Below are positions 50,651-62,175 of a stretch of 64,000 nucleotides of DNA, one piece after another; position 1 is the stretch's first letter, and each line of letters begins with the position of its first letter. The notes under the pieces were generated by a model. That model saw only the letters and a program-made list of their open reading frames with translations. It was not told where the DNA came from and did no database searches. Source of the stretch: Aquila chrysaetos chrysaetos. Lineage: Eukaryota > Chordata > Aves > Accipitriformes > Accipitridae. The translations under genes and the position numbers were made by a program. The DNA is taken from assembly GCF_900496995.4 (NCBI RefSeq), contig NC_044014.1, positions 3,468,501 through 3,532,500 of the forward strand. The letters run 5' to 3'.

Positions 50651-53154
50651 TTGCTGGAAAAACCCAACATTAAGTAGCTAATAAGCTAAAATGCTCATTT
50701 TTAAAGAGTGGTTCATGTTTATTGTATAGTGAATAGGAAAAAGTCCTTTAATTAATATTAACAATTGAGAGAAGATTAGACCAAAAATACCCTATTACCA
50801 CTTTCTCTAATCCACCTATAATTGTGTACCAAGCTATCGGGGAAGCATTTAAAACCTGAAAAAACCTTAGGAAGAACCAGAAGGCAATTGTCCGCTTCAG
50901 GATCTCCGACAGTTGGACGTGGACGTAATCCAGCTACTATTGTCTTTTATTCTGTACTTGCAATGCTCTTCACAGTCCTGCAACAGTTTGGGCTGTTAAA
51001 CGGAGCCTGCGTGGTGGAGTCGGGCACCTAAAATGCAGAAGCTGCCACTGAGGAGGAAATTTATTCCAGAGTGATAGCAAAAAGGTTGTCCTTCTCTGGA
51101 TTTTTGCAGTAGAGAGGTATCCTGTCTCCCGTGATTTGCCCCTCTGTATTAGAAAGAGTACATGTTTCAGTGTTATTAAAATAATTTAGATCACTTTGCC
51201 TGGAAAAATGTGGATCTGATTACCGCTAGTTTGCATCACTTTTACTTAAGTTTGGAGAAGGCAAAGCTCTCCAGTGAATTAATTAATTTCAATTTTGACA
51301 GACCGCTTAAATCAGCTTAGAAAGGCCACAGTTGAGTAAACCCAGCTAGCAGTTTATGATTGCTTCTTTTGGAAGGACCTGCTCAATACCGACAGCGACT
51401 GAAACAGTGCATTAAGGAGAACCACTTAATTAAATAACTGTTACAAGAGCAGACAATGGTAAAATGTGTACGATTCCTACAAGAAATTGATACAAAGTTT
51501 TAAAGAGCCATAAGGAATTCTTTTTTACATACATGCATTTACCTTCATGATCCAATGGAAGATGTGCCACTGTGTCACAGATCTGATCACGCTTTAGCTT
51601 TCCAGCTCTGTGTGTATACACAGTAGGCTCGCATCCTGCAGACAGAAGTTTGCAGCTGCCTTTTTCCAAGACTGGAAGATACTTTGTTGGTATGTAATTA
51701 AATTAAAATATTTAATTAACCTGAAGTTTTCAAAACTTCTGTGTTAAATACATATATATATTTATCTCATACTTTAGCCCTCTGATATACATTTCACTCT
51801 TGAAAGGTCCATCAGCCTTTCATGTGACAATCTGGCATGAACTCTGTCCCAAAGAAAATATACATAAAACACGTACGTACTGATAAGGATGAGCCAGCAG
51901 ACCTCTAGACCAAATGTGTCTTTCCATACTGGTCTCAGTGGACACAATCTGCGGACCATCTTCTGTGAAATATGGATTCCGTCCTTGCCTGCCATTTAAT
52001 TGTATTTTTAAGTGCAGCAAAATTTTAAGATGGAATCACGGCATAGTTTCTTAAGCTAACAGACCCCTCTGTCTTTAATTTCTGCAGAAAATATTTTCAC
52101 ATTCTTTATTTTTATTGTGAGAAAAAAAATTAAAATGCAGTCACCTACAACTTAGAGATGGGAATAGCATTTGCGTTATCCTTAATCACTGTTGTTTTTT
52201 CCTGAGTTCTGGTGCATAATCATAGCTGTCAACCTCATTGACCTGTTTAATTTTTAATTTACTAGAGGCCTGCCACTAATGTGACCTCTTCAGAAATGAC
52301 ACCCTTCCTAGGAACAGTTGCGGTCAGATAAACTTTTGTCATCTCCTGGTTCACTCTTCCCTTTTGAATTATTTACAAAGGTCATGAATTTCTTAGGAAA
52401 TCAGGCAACAAGATGCCGAGAAGTGAAGAAAGCCCTTTGTAAGTTTATATCTGGGAATTAATTTACTTACTTGAATTGGGAGGCAGCACTATGGCCAAAG
52501 GGAAACTGTGAAACCCCATACACTCCACAATGAAATTACTTCTTGTTGCTCATTGTTTCAGGTCAAGCAGGTTACTGTGCCTGTAAATTTCTTTTATATG
52601 AGACCCAGTTGCTGCAGACGACAAAGTCATCAGAACCTATACACCTCGGGGAGCCTTAGCAATTTACATGGCAAAGCAAAGATGATATAGGATTCGTACT
52701 TTGTAGCAGCCGATGGGAGATTTTCCATCTGCTCCAGTGAGGCCAAGATTTCATCCAGGATGGCTTTGAAGGGCTTCTGACTAAAACAGACCCAAAGAAA
52801 AGGTACAGCAGTAGGAAATGGTGATCAGTAGATGAGAATGCAGGATACGGTCCTGGGCTTGCTCTGATGCTTCGTGGTAGCATGTACGTTTTCATAATCT
52901 TATTCGAAAAAAATAATCATTTCTGGTTTTAAACTATAATAAGAGAACTGAACAGCACTGGTAATACTAAAATTGTGGTCTAATCCTATTCCATTATCTA
53001 AGCAATTCCAAGGGTGTAGTGGGCAAGCAGGATTCTTTTTCTCCTCTGTCTTTTTTATCGCGTAGATTTCTGTTAGAAATCAGTGCAGCTGCTCAGGCTG
53101 CGAATCTGCATGTTTCTAGCAAGCCAGCCAGATCTGCGGATTTACCACGACGGA
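50651..53154. other. AT-rich non-coding stretch
   Basis: I see no supported gene or repeat. An alternating AT run lies near 51750-51760. Confidence 0.6.
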
Positions 53155-53320
53155 GGGCAGAGTTGCCGCGGGACGGGCTCCCCGGGGAGGCTGTGCCGTC
53201 CCCATCCTCGCGGGTTTCGGGACTCGGCGGGGAAAGCCCTTAGCAGCCGGGTCTGACCCCGGGGCAGGGGTTGGACCTGAGCCCTTCGGAGTCCTTTCCG
53301 ACCGGGATTATTCCAGGATC
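53155..53320 (+). mobile_element. CR1 LINE 3'-end fragment
   Basis: The interval aligns by eye with the conserved 3' untranslated end of avian CR1 retrotransposons. It shows a CCCCGGGGAGGCTGTG block, then a GGGTCTGACCCCGGGGCAG block, then GGGGTTGGACCTGAGCCC, TCCTTTCCGACC, and a final GGATTATTCCAGGATCC. These correspond to the usual order of CR1 tail motifs (gaggctgtgg, ggtctgacc, ggttggactagatgacc, tcccttccaacc, attattctatgat). Nearly all of the 5' part is missing, as is usual for CR1. No reverse-transcriptase coding sequence remains. The copy is diverged and unusually CpG-rich for an old repeat. Confidence 0.75.
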
Positions 53321-56300
53321 CGGTGAACTGTGTGGAGAAGACAAGTTGCTAAACATCAACTGAGAAATTTTGTAGATATTGTAAAGGCTTGCTCCTGATT
53401 CACATGTACCACTCTTTCTTCTGCTGACCTCTCTTGTGAGCCCTGAATGAACCCAGGAAAGCATGAAAGGGAAAGCATTAAATTGATCCGGTCTGAAATG
53501 ATCTATTTATTTTGGTGTGGCTGCCAAACTGAGAATCACGGTCCCATCTGTACTGCAGTACGGGCCAGGCGTCTCAGCTCATTGGGATAGGCACTTAACA
53601 GAAACTGAAATGTGGTAACGGTGCCAGAGAATTTACTGTCAAAGTAAAAGCTGGGAAAATACGGGTGGCTCTCACGAAAACTGGGAGAAATACAAGGTTA
53701 CCATGAGGATCACAAGCACTGTCCTGGGACTTTAGTTCCTTGACCGTTATCAGGTTGTTTGTTTTTTTTTCTCTGCAGGAGTCGCAGCAGAGGTGACCTT
53801 TAAGGGAGAGTTTGAAAGAGGAAAATCAGGTCTCCTTTTAGCTTTCGAGAGGGGAATTCTTTCAGGCCATTAAGACTGGCATGAAATGCAATTCAGAACG
53901 GAGAGGTATGACACAGCAGCAGCCAAGCCTGTGTTAGTGTCAGAGCAGAGGCAGGGATCAACATCTCCGTAATGGTTTGTGTTTGAAGCCATAGGGAAGA
54001 GCAGCCAGTGGAGGCTGCGAACAGAGGAGTCATTTGGCTGAAGCAATGAGCCAGCAAAATTATCTGCGAAGAAGGATGGCTATAAGTGAGGTGGTTTGGG
54101 ATTTGTCAGGGTCAGAGAGATATTTCTAATAGTCCAAGGCAGAGGTTAATCAAGACCAACATGAGCACTTTGCAATGTGCAGTTAAAAAGCAAAACTCTT
54201 ACATTTGTTGTCTAAGAAAGACCTTAGAAACGTTGTGCAGGAAAAAGCACAGAATTTGACTCCAGTGGAGCTTACATCAAATTATGTGAACTAATGGTAG
54301 GACTCGTCTCTTCATGAACTTGGATAATATTGCTTCTGGGAAGCAGAGGCAATACTAAATTGTTGCATCTATGTAACAGATCGTAACTTCATCTCCCTCT
54401 CTTTATTCTCATTTAAGTGTTTAGGATTCTTTAAAACTGTTGGTGATACAATGATGAAGATATAATCCAAGTCCAGCAGTACTGCTGATCAGGACCCATG
54501 AACAGCACAGCCAGTTACTGAATATAGTTCTATTTTACTACTTGAACCCAATTAATATCAAATGGTTTATTAGCAATTAAATAGCTTATGTTTAAATTTT
54601 AAAAATGTTTGGGAGATAAATATTTGAGGAAATAAAGGCTATTACAGGCACTTTCTCAGTTTAGATACTTGGCACATCAGTTTATTATTCTATTTATTGC
54701 GAGAAACTAAAATGAGTCAAAAAAGCAAATGCTTCCTCTTTGTACAAATTGCCCATGAAGCGAATCATTAAGCGGTAGGCTGTGTCTATTGTACAGAAGA
54801 GCTGCTCTGCGCAGCTGATTGCTACAGTCCAGGCAGTGCAATATAGACGGTTCTTCATAATAGTCTGTGCTGCAATAACAAAGAAGTATAATGAAGAATT
54901 TAGGTGGCATTATTTTTTTAATAACAAAAAGGAAGGGATGTTTCACTCCAAGTTTTAAGGACACCTGTAAACAAAGCCTCTTGTGTCTGTGAATATGATG
55001 TTGTCCTTTAGCAGAGTTCACAGTAAATTTAATATGAGACACCCTCCCTTATTCTTTGTCCCACTCCAGCGGTTCCACTGGGTCTTCGCTGGCCATCAGG
55101 ATTTTTGGTGGCGGGTGTCGGACGAGGCATCGGGCGTGCGTCTCTCCCATACTGCTGATCTCAGGTCCTACTTCTGCAGCTGAAGGCAACTGCAACTTCT
55201 CTTGCCTCTTATCTACCACCAGCTCTGAAGTTTTGTTCTTTAGCTGAGGTGGCGGTCATTAATGATTTATTCAATAAGTGTTAAACAAAGAATGAGGGCC
55301 CATAGGGATGGGCATTGTGGAGGTCTGTAACAGAAAGATATCCCTTCTATCTAAGTAATGAGTGGATGGCATTAAAAGGATGGGGCAAGTAAGGCTTCTG
55401 GTGTAGTCTGGTCAAAGGTGTGGGCAGATCCGCTATTGCCTCTGGAAGAGCCAAGACTTCACCTGCACTGTAGCAGATCTTTGGGGAAGTAACTCTTAAC
55501 TGCAATAAAATACTTTGCTGACGTTTAGAATTTTAAAGTCCATGCGAAAGGTATTCAAAGTTACCAATTGCTACTTATATTCTTAAAATTATGGTATTCA
55601 CAGAATGATATCTAAATGAAGTTTAGAGAAGTAACTTAATAACGGTGGGAAGAAACCGTTGCGGGAGCAATTGCTACAGAATTGCGGAGGACAAATAATG
55701 CACAGTTAGCTTGCTGTTGCTGTATGAAAGTTTATCAGGAGGACCTTTGCCATCCACATTTTCTTGGTGATTTTGCAAAATTGCATTGCTTCTCCCTTCT
55801 TCTTTTACCATCAATCCAATTTTTGGATTGCCTATTGATAAGTTAAAGAAACTTCATCATCTCTTGAGATGGCTACAAAAGGCTGTGGGAATTGAGGCTC
55901 CCCAGTTGAGTCTGCTAATGAGAATTCTGAGCCCTTTCTCTTGAAAAAACGCTGCCTGAGACTGCCTGTGACAAAGGGGGCTTGCGAGAGATCCAATGCT
56001 GGATTGCAGCCAAAAGGGCTCTGACTTGTATTGCGAAAAATACTGGGTCTCTTCGTTTCCCACTGATTTTAATGTACTTGAATGTGCTCAGTATTTTGTA
56101 ATGCCATGTTCTACTATAAGGAAAAAAAAAGTTAATTACACTCCATACAAATATTTAGCCACTCTATGTAATGCATCTGAAATGTGAGCCAGCAAGCTAT
56201 CCCCTCAGTCCACTTATCAGTATTTTTTCCTGACTTTCTAACTTCAGTTATTTTCTCATTATTGCACTGTCCTTCCTTAATGCATGGATTACATGCCAGA

Positions 56301-57309
56301 ACAGAAAATATGTTCTTGTTTATCCAAGGGAAAAATTAACACAAGTACTTTTATTGCACATCTTTATAAGCAAAGCAACTTGCTTTCTAAAGTGTCTTCA
56401 TACATTAGAAACAGAGGAATTATACAAAAAGAGTACTATGGTATTTATGAACAGATACTATTTTTTTTCCCTTTACTCAGTGCTGATGCAAAAACATCCT
56501 TGCTCTTAGGTTTAAATTATGCTTTAATTAGGTTTTTATAAAATCACCTGTGACTTTATTAATCTTGCAAAAATAATAGTTTTTTCATGTACATGGTGGC
56601 TGGAGAATAGTAGTTTGTATTTGTTTAAACTGCTTGTCTTGTTAAATTAAGTGCTTAAACTAATTAAAGATATTTTTGGGGATGTCTCAGCTTTAGCCTA
56701 ATAAATGAGAGGCACAAGAAGGTACACATAGATACTTCCTTATTGCCCATAAATCTGTACTTATTACAACTGTAAACTCTGGAATGGAGTTCTATGACTC
56801 CCATTTCATTGAAAACTATATAGGCTATTACTGATGCTAGATATTTGAATAAGAGCAATTTTGAATTTTGGGCTTGATTGCTTTTAATTGTGAATTATGC
56901 TAAAGCTGCTGTAGTCATTATCTTAAAAACTATTTAATTAAATGTAAGTATCCAGCTGTGTGTATTTTCAAAGAGCCAAAATGCTCTAAGATCTTGAACA
57001 GAAGAGCAATATATATGTATGTATCACAGGGTTTGCAGAAGCCTTCCCTCAGTTTTCTTAGAATTTCCTTTCTTTGGGGTGTTTCATTTGCAGCCTTAAT
57101 GATTGTTTTAGTCTCTATTTCTTGTGTGTAATTTGAATTTTTGAAAAAATAAGCAGAAATTAAGGATAGGACCCAGCTAGCAAGGATTGATATGCAAAGT
57201 GTCCTGGACAGAGAGAGGAAAGGAGACTTGAATCCTGTTCCATCCCGACTACCAAAGAGGAACAAATCTAATATGCCCTGACTCTTCTGTCCACTGCCAC
57301 CAAATGTGA
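53321..57309. other. AT-rich non-coding stretch
   Basis: I support no gene or repeat. A small CpG cluster lies near 55070-55145 within short open frames that I do not recognise. Confidence 0.6.
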
Positions 57310-57765
57310 GCTTTTTTTACCTCTTGACTTTTCTTCTTCTGTCTCTCACAGTCCTAATTATATTTCTTCCCCTCGGAGAGATTGTTGCCCTCTTTCCATT
57401 TTTACTCCAGTCCCCATCTTTGTGCCAGGTCGATACCAGACCCCTATCCCAGTTGCTCTCTTCTCACTTCTGGTTTTTGGTTTTGGTTTTTTTTTTTTTT
57501 TTTTCCCCACAATTATTCCCTGTCTTTCCTGTCTGAACTTCTTTCTTCCCCTGGTTACCTTTTAACTCATGTCTTCTCTCTCGGGTTTCTCATTTGTCAG
57601 TGTCCTTAATCTTTTTTTTTTCTGCCAGTCTCTGGGATGAGCTTATCTCTGCTCTCCCCTCCCTCCCCCTACCTAATTTCCCAGGAAATCTGTCTCCTGA
57701 TTGCCCCTCTTTTTCCCCATACCAGTGGCATCCAGCCTCTTATCTCAGCCAGTCCCGGCTCCCCT
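57310..57765 (+). other. Pyrimidine-rich block
   Basis: For about 450 bases the plus strand is dominated by T and C, including an 18-T run at 57487-57504 and many TCTC, CCTC and TTCC words. Several acceptor-like YAG ends occur inside it (for example near 57351, 57600 and 57629). The block is low-complexity in character but not periodic. It could be decayed repeat sequence or simply a strand-asymmetric region. Open frames on this strand are Leu/Ser/Pro/Phe-rich as a consequence and are not called. Confidence 0.6.
57487..57504 (+). repeat. T18 homopolymer
   Basis: This is an uninterrupted run of 18 T inside the pyrimidine-rich block, directly preceded by TTTTTGG and TTTTGG units. Confidence 0.9.
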
Positions 57766-59667
57766 CCTATATTCATGGAGGAATCTGTGCCCCCTCAGAT
57801 GTGCGAATCCTCAGCTGGTTACACAAACCAGCGCGAGTTCAGCTAAGGCTTCTGCCCAGGCTTCACGCATGCCTCTGAGTTAATGACTTGAGTTAAAGAA
57901 TCAGCATTAACTTTGAATTTTCTGGCTTTTGACTTTTCTTTTCACAGCTTGACATTTTTGTAATGCTTTGTTTTTGTGGTACTTCAAAAAAAAAAACCAG
58001 ATGGGGAATAATGTCACAGCAGAATGCATAACCCTGGCTTTGGCAAGCCTGCCACCCCATTACTGTGGCTCTCCAGGGCTGGTTAATGATGTTGTCCTCG
58101 GTCGTCCTGGAGCATTGCCCCTCCTGGTGCCGCGTGCCAGAAGAGCCGCCATTCGGTGTCTCGTCCCGAAGCCAGCTTGGCCACCTTGGAGAGGTGCCAC
58201 CTTGGGTAGGTGGCAGCCGTAGACTGGCCTCCCAGCAGGGAACACGTGGCCTGCCACCGGTGCCAAGGACAACAACAACAAAAAAAACCCCAAATAACTG
58301 AGGTGACATGCTGAAAGACAGCCAACAGGGAAGGGTCAGCCCATGGGCAGAGCAGAGAATTGATTCACTAACCTCCTAGATGCATCTCACTGATTTTCTG
58401 CAATACCTTGACAGAAACCAGATGCTACAGTGATAGCTAATTTAAAGGTATCAATAGACAGTCACACTCCAATCTCCTGCATCCCAAATCTTTTCCATAG
58501 TCACACCATCACCCTGTCCCTCCCCAGCTACACAATGTGCTTAATCTGTGTGATATTATACACGTCGTCCTTGAACTGTGACAGATTGGGGCCGTGCAAA
58601 CCATTTTAAAGGTGTGATGCAACTTAGTATATTCTAGGAATGATTTCAAGTAATTACATACATGGATGTAACTTTGCACAGAGGCATTTTTTTTTTTACG
58701 AGCAGTGGAGATTTGCTAAAGGGTTGTAGCTCTGATGGTCACCACTGGAGCACTATGTGCTGTATCTCACAGGTCAGCGAGAGGCTGCGTAGCTCCCCCA
58801 TATCCACACCCCATCTCAGCTGCCCAGAGGAAACAAATGGAATTAAAAGTGCTTGATTTGAACTGAATGCCACCATCTGCATGTTTAAAATGGAATGGAA
58901 TCATTCAATCTGAAAAAGTAAATGATAACGGAATAGGGGATTAAAGTGTTATTGGGTCCTCCTGAAATGCAATTAGAGAGATACTATTCACGTTGTGAAC
59001 AGCACACCTTTAATCTTAAACTATTTCAGAAGCTCCATTTGTGTGGGGTTTTTTTGCTCTGCATTTGCAGGAAAGTTCCAGCCTAGGTTAATAATATAGT
59101 GGCAGTACTTCACAATGCTCTCCAACGTACAGAAGTAGCTATTAAACTGTCAACAGCACTAAAAGATGATATTTTGATGGCAATGGATAGGAACCCCATC
59201 TTCCTGCTCATGCTACTCAACATTTCTGTAGCTTTCAAGCACAGTCAACTATAATTTGTCACTGACTTGCATATGTGACGTTGGCTGAATAGGTAGTCTG
59301 AGCTACAACTGTGTCAATCAACTTTTCAGGCAAAACTCACATAGCATCAATAGATATCTATTCCCTTTTCCTTCTCTGTACCTCTTGCACTCCTTCCTGT
59401 TCACCATCTACCTGGAGACCTCTAGAGAAGTCGCAGGACATGTCAGCTTCATTGCTGAAGCTGTTCTGCTGATACTGACCTGCATAATCCCCTTCCACAG
59501 CTGCAGCCAGAGATACCATTATATATACAGAATGAAAAGCAAATTCGGTCTCGGTACATCCTGCGGGGAAATGTTTCCCAGGACCGAGCTGGCCAGTATC
59601 TGTCGGGCTATCTTCTCCCTTTCTGCCTAACCTTTCCTTTAATGTTGCACATATCCTAAAGGATGTA
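57766..59667. other. Non-coding stretch with CpG-enriched segment
   Basis: The segment 58090-58260 is GC-richer (about 11 CpG) and is followed by an A-rich AACAACAACAAAAAAAACCC tail-like tract at about 58270-58290. This pattern can be left by a retrotransposed sequence, but I do not recognise a source. A 138-codon minus frame (57893-58309) crosses it and is unrecognised. At 59358-59678 a 106-codon minus frame begins inside the neighbouring LTR and is also unrecognised. Confidence 0.5.
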
Positions 59668-60054
59668 TGTTCAGCCATCTCCAGGACAGCAGGGCTCCAT
59701 CACGCATAACAATTACTTGGGAAGACACTCGCCATCGCTCCGAACGTCCCCCTTCCTTCTTCTTCTTCCCCCAGCTTTACATCCTGAGCATGACGTCCCA
59801 TGGTCTGGGATGTCCCTTGGGTCAGTCGGGGTCAGCTGTCCCGGCTGTGTCCCCCCCCCCAACCCCTTGTGCCCCCCCAGCCTGCTCGCTGGTGGGGTGA
59901 GGAGCAGAACAGCCCTTGGCTCTGGGTAAGCACTGCTCAGCAGTAACCAAAACATCCCTGAATTATCCACGCTGTTTCCAGCACAAACCCAAAACCTAGC
60001 TCCATACTAGCTCCTACGAAGAAAATTAACTCTCTCCCAGCCAAAACCAGCACA
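59668..60054 (-). mobile_element. Truncated LTR related to the solo LTR
   Basis: Read on the minus strand the element begins TGTGCTGGTTTTGGCTGGGA, followed by GTTAATTTTCTTCGTAG, and later GGGGACACAGCCGGGACAGC and GCTGACCCCGACTGACCC. These match the order of the same blocks in the LTR at 44694-45277. The matching ends around GATGGCTGAACA, so the 3' part of the LTR is missing and no matching target-site copy is seen. It is about 390 bases long. The two copies differ clearly in U3 detail, so they are probably different subfamilies of one avian ERVL-like group. The TATA region has decayed to TGTAAAG. No viral gene is adjacent. Confidence 0.85.
59851..59878 (-). other. G-quadruplex-type G-rich motif in LTR
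   Basis: On the minus strand, G7, G4 and G10 runs are separated by loops of 5 and 2 bases. The G10 run can supply two G-tracts, so the standard four-tract pattern is met. It lies in U3 of the truncated LTR, where the plus-oriented copy has only shorter G-runs. Confidence 0.7.
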
Positions 60055-61993
60055 CAACATTTAGTCCAGGTGAAGAAATAGCATTATTTCAGGTGAAAAC
60101 ATATTTTTTGGCCATTGTTAGAAGTCTACCATAGGAGGGGGTGACCTCAGCAGTGGTCTCTGTAATCACCACCTTGAAACCCTGACTCACCTGCAATCTG
60201 GAAGAAACAGCAAATTCTAGTTTGTGCCAAAATCTAGCAGATTATCACAAACTCTTCTGTCCCTGCTGCAGTTTTGAGCTGGTGATCAAAGTCCTAAAAG
60301 CCATTCAATCCCATTTACATCAAACACTGAATAAAGTTGTGCTTTTCTCAGTCTAAAACAGTCTAGAATAAGAATATTAGAGGCAGAAGTAAGCTTTATA
60401 TGTAAGTTCTCAGGCAAAATCAAATTATTTCATATCCTTGTGCTCTGAGTTGTTTTTCTTTCTTGTCTTAAATGGAATGATGAGAAACTGGTGGGAGGAA
60501 AAGTGCATCCACCTGGGTTATTCTAGAAAGGTTCAGCAGCAAACATTATGAAGTCTGCCATGAAACGTTCATCAGCCTAATTTGCATTACAATGTAATGG
60601 TTCTCTGGGTGTAATCTTGACATCATTGCAAAATTTCTTGATTTAAAGATTACCAAAATCACTATAAACGACTGATAGGCAGCTCTGTACCATAGACTTC
60701 AGTGAACTACATGAACACAATACAATGCTAAAAAGATTTTAAGGACTTTGTTCTTATGTTCTCTACATTTTAAGTCTTTAAACCTGTTCTGAGTCCAGTA
60801 ACTTTTTGTTGTTTGTTTGGCAAAACCATATCTTCTAGAAAGGTATCTAGGAAATGTAGAAGTCACTAGAGTACTCAGAAGATTTTTGTAGTAGGTAGGT
60901 AATCACCTTCTCCATTAGAAATATGCACCTCAGAAGTACTTCTATTGGAGGTGTTTCCTCCTTGTAAAGGCCTTTGTACACTGTAGTTAACTCTCAATAT
61001 CCTTTTTGACAGCAAACCAGCTTGAATCACATATATTTAAGACCTTTTTCCTTAGAGTTCAAATAATTTCTGCAGCAATTTTCTACACTCTCCTATTTGC
61101 CAGTGTCCTATTTAGCATATGGATACAAAAACTAATACAATAATCCAATGCTCCTCTTAACAGTATCAGATAAAATGATAAAAATCTGTGTTTATATGTC
61201 TCAATAATGCATTATATAACCACATAGGTAATTGATTAAAAAATCTTTCATTGCATTCAATTATTAGTTTCATGGCCAATTAATCAAAATTATGATTATT
61301 TTATTGTTATTTTTTTCAGTTATTGTAGATTTCTAGATGGTAAATGTTGAGGAAAACAGTGGTGCTGCTGCTATTCATTTAAAAAAAATAAAATAAACAT
61401 TAAAATACCACATTGAAAAATATCACCACCACAACCTTCTTTTAAAAATAGCACTGCAATGTATGGCTTTTTTTTTAAAAAAGTAAATCATAAATTTGCT
61501 GGTTTTCATTGCAGGGGTTTTTTTTTCCCCATATTTTGCACTTAGAACACAAACATTTTGGAATCCAGGTGTTAGCTATTTAGCAGTCCAAGAGGTCATT
61601 ACAGAAATAGGCGCAAACCCACGTGCGAGCAGCATACTTGGGGATTTCCTCTTAACTTTGCTCAAGAAGCACTCAGGAACAAAGAGCCCAGCTTCAATAT
61701 TTAAGTCAAGAAAATGAAACATTCATGTGCTGTAGCTAGATATTGTTGCTGGAGCCAAACAACCCGCGCCTGCCTTAAGGTTGAGGATGCACAACTGAAT
61801 TTATACTCTGGCTGTAAAACCTGCATTTAGGGACACAAATTCTAACCAATCAGACTAAATAAATCAGCAGGCCCAGGTTTTATCATCACAGATAACCCTC
61901 GCTAATCCAGCAAGCTTTTCCTGAAGACAAAGGACAAAATGAATTGCTTCATTGGAGCTGCCTGAGCAGCATGCTAATGCGGGGAGGTGGAAG
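60055..61993. other. AT-rich non-coding stretch
   Basis: I support no gene or repeat. A/T-rich runs lie near 61378-61395 and 61469-61483. Confidence 0.6.
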
Positions 61994-62010
61994 GCATGAA
62001 TTATTCATGC
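61994..62010. promoter_or_regulatory. Palindromic homeodomain/POU-like site
   Basis: GCATGAAT and ATTCATGC are perfect 8-bp arms around one base. The central ATGAATTATTCATG resembles symmetrical POU-type binding sites, which is an inference from memory of their consensus. It lies about 40 bases before a CpG-rich patch. Confidence 0.3.
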
Positions 62011-62034
62011 CCTTGCAGCCTGAGCGGGCAGATC

Positions 62035-62175
62035 CTGGCTTTCCCTGTTACCATTGCAACAAGTGGTGGCTGGCCCAGCCGCGCTCGGGCCGTCGCGCAT
62101 CCCGCAGAGCCCCGAAATGCCTTCTGGAGAGGGAAAACCTCCGTGCCTCCGCTGCGCCCGACACAGCCGGCTGGA
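62035..62175. other. Small CpG-dense patch
   Basis: About 13 CpG occur in 140 bases. Open frames of 94 and 120 codons on the plus strand pass through it, unrecognised. A strong splice-donor-like CTTCG/GTAAGTTTG sequence occurs about 110 bases further on, at 62282-62288. Confidence 0.4.

Noticed and set aside
57893-58309. 138-codon minus-strand open frame
   Set aside because: It crosses a GC-rich segment and an A-rich tract with other frames also open, and nothing in it is recognisable.
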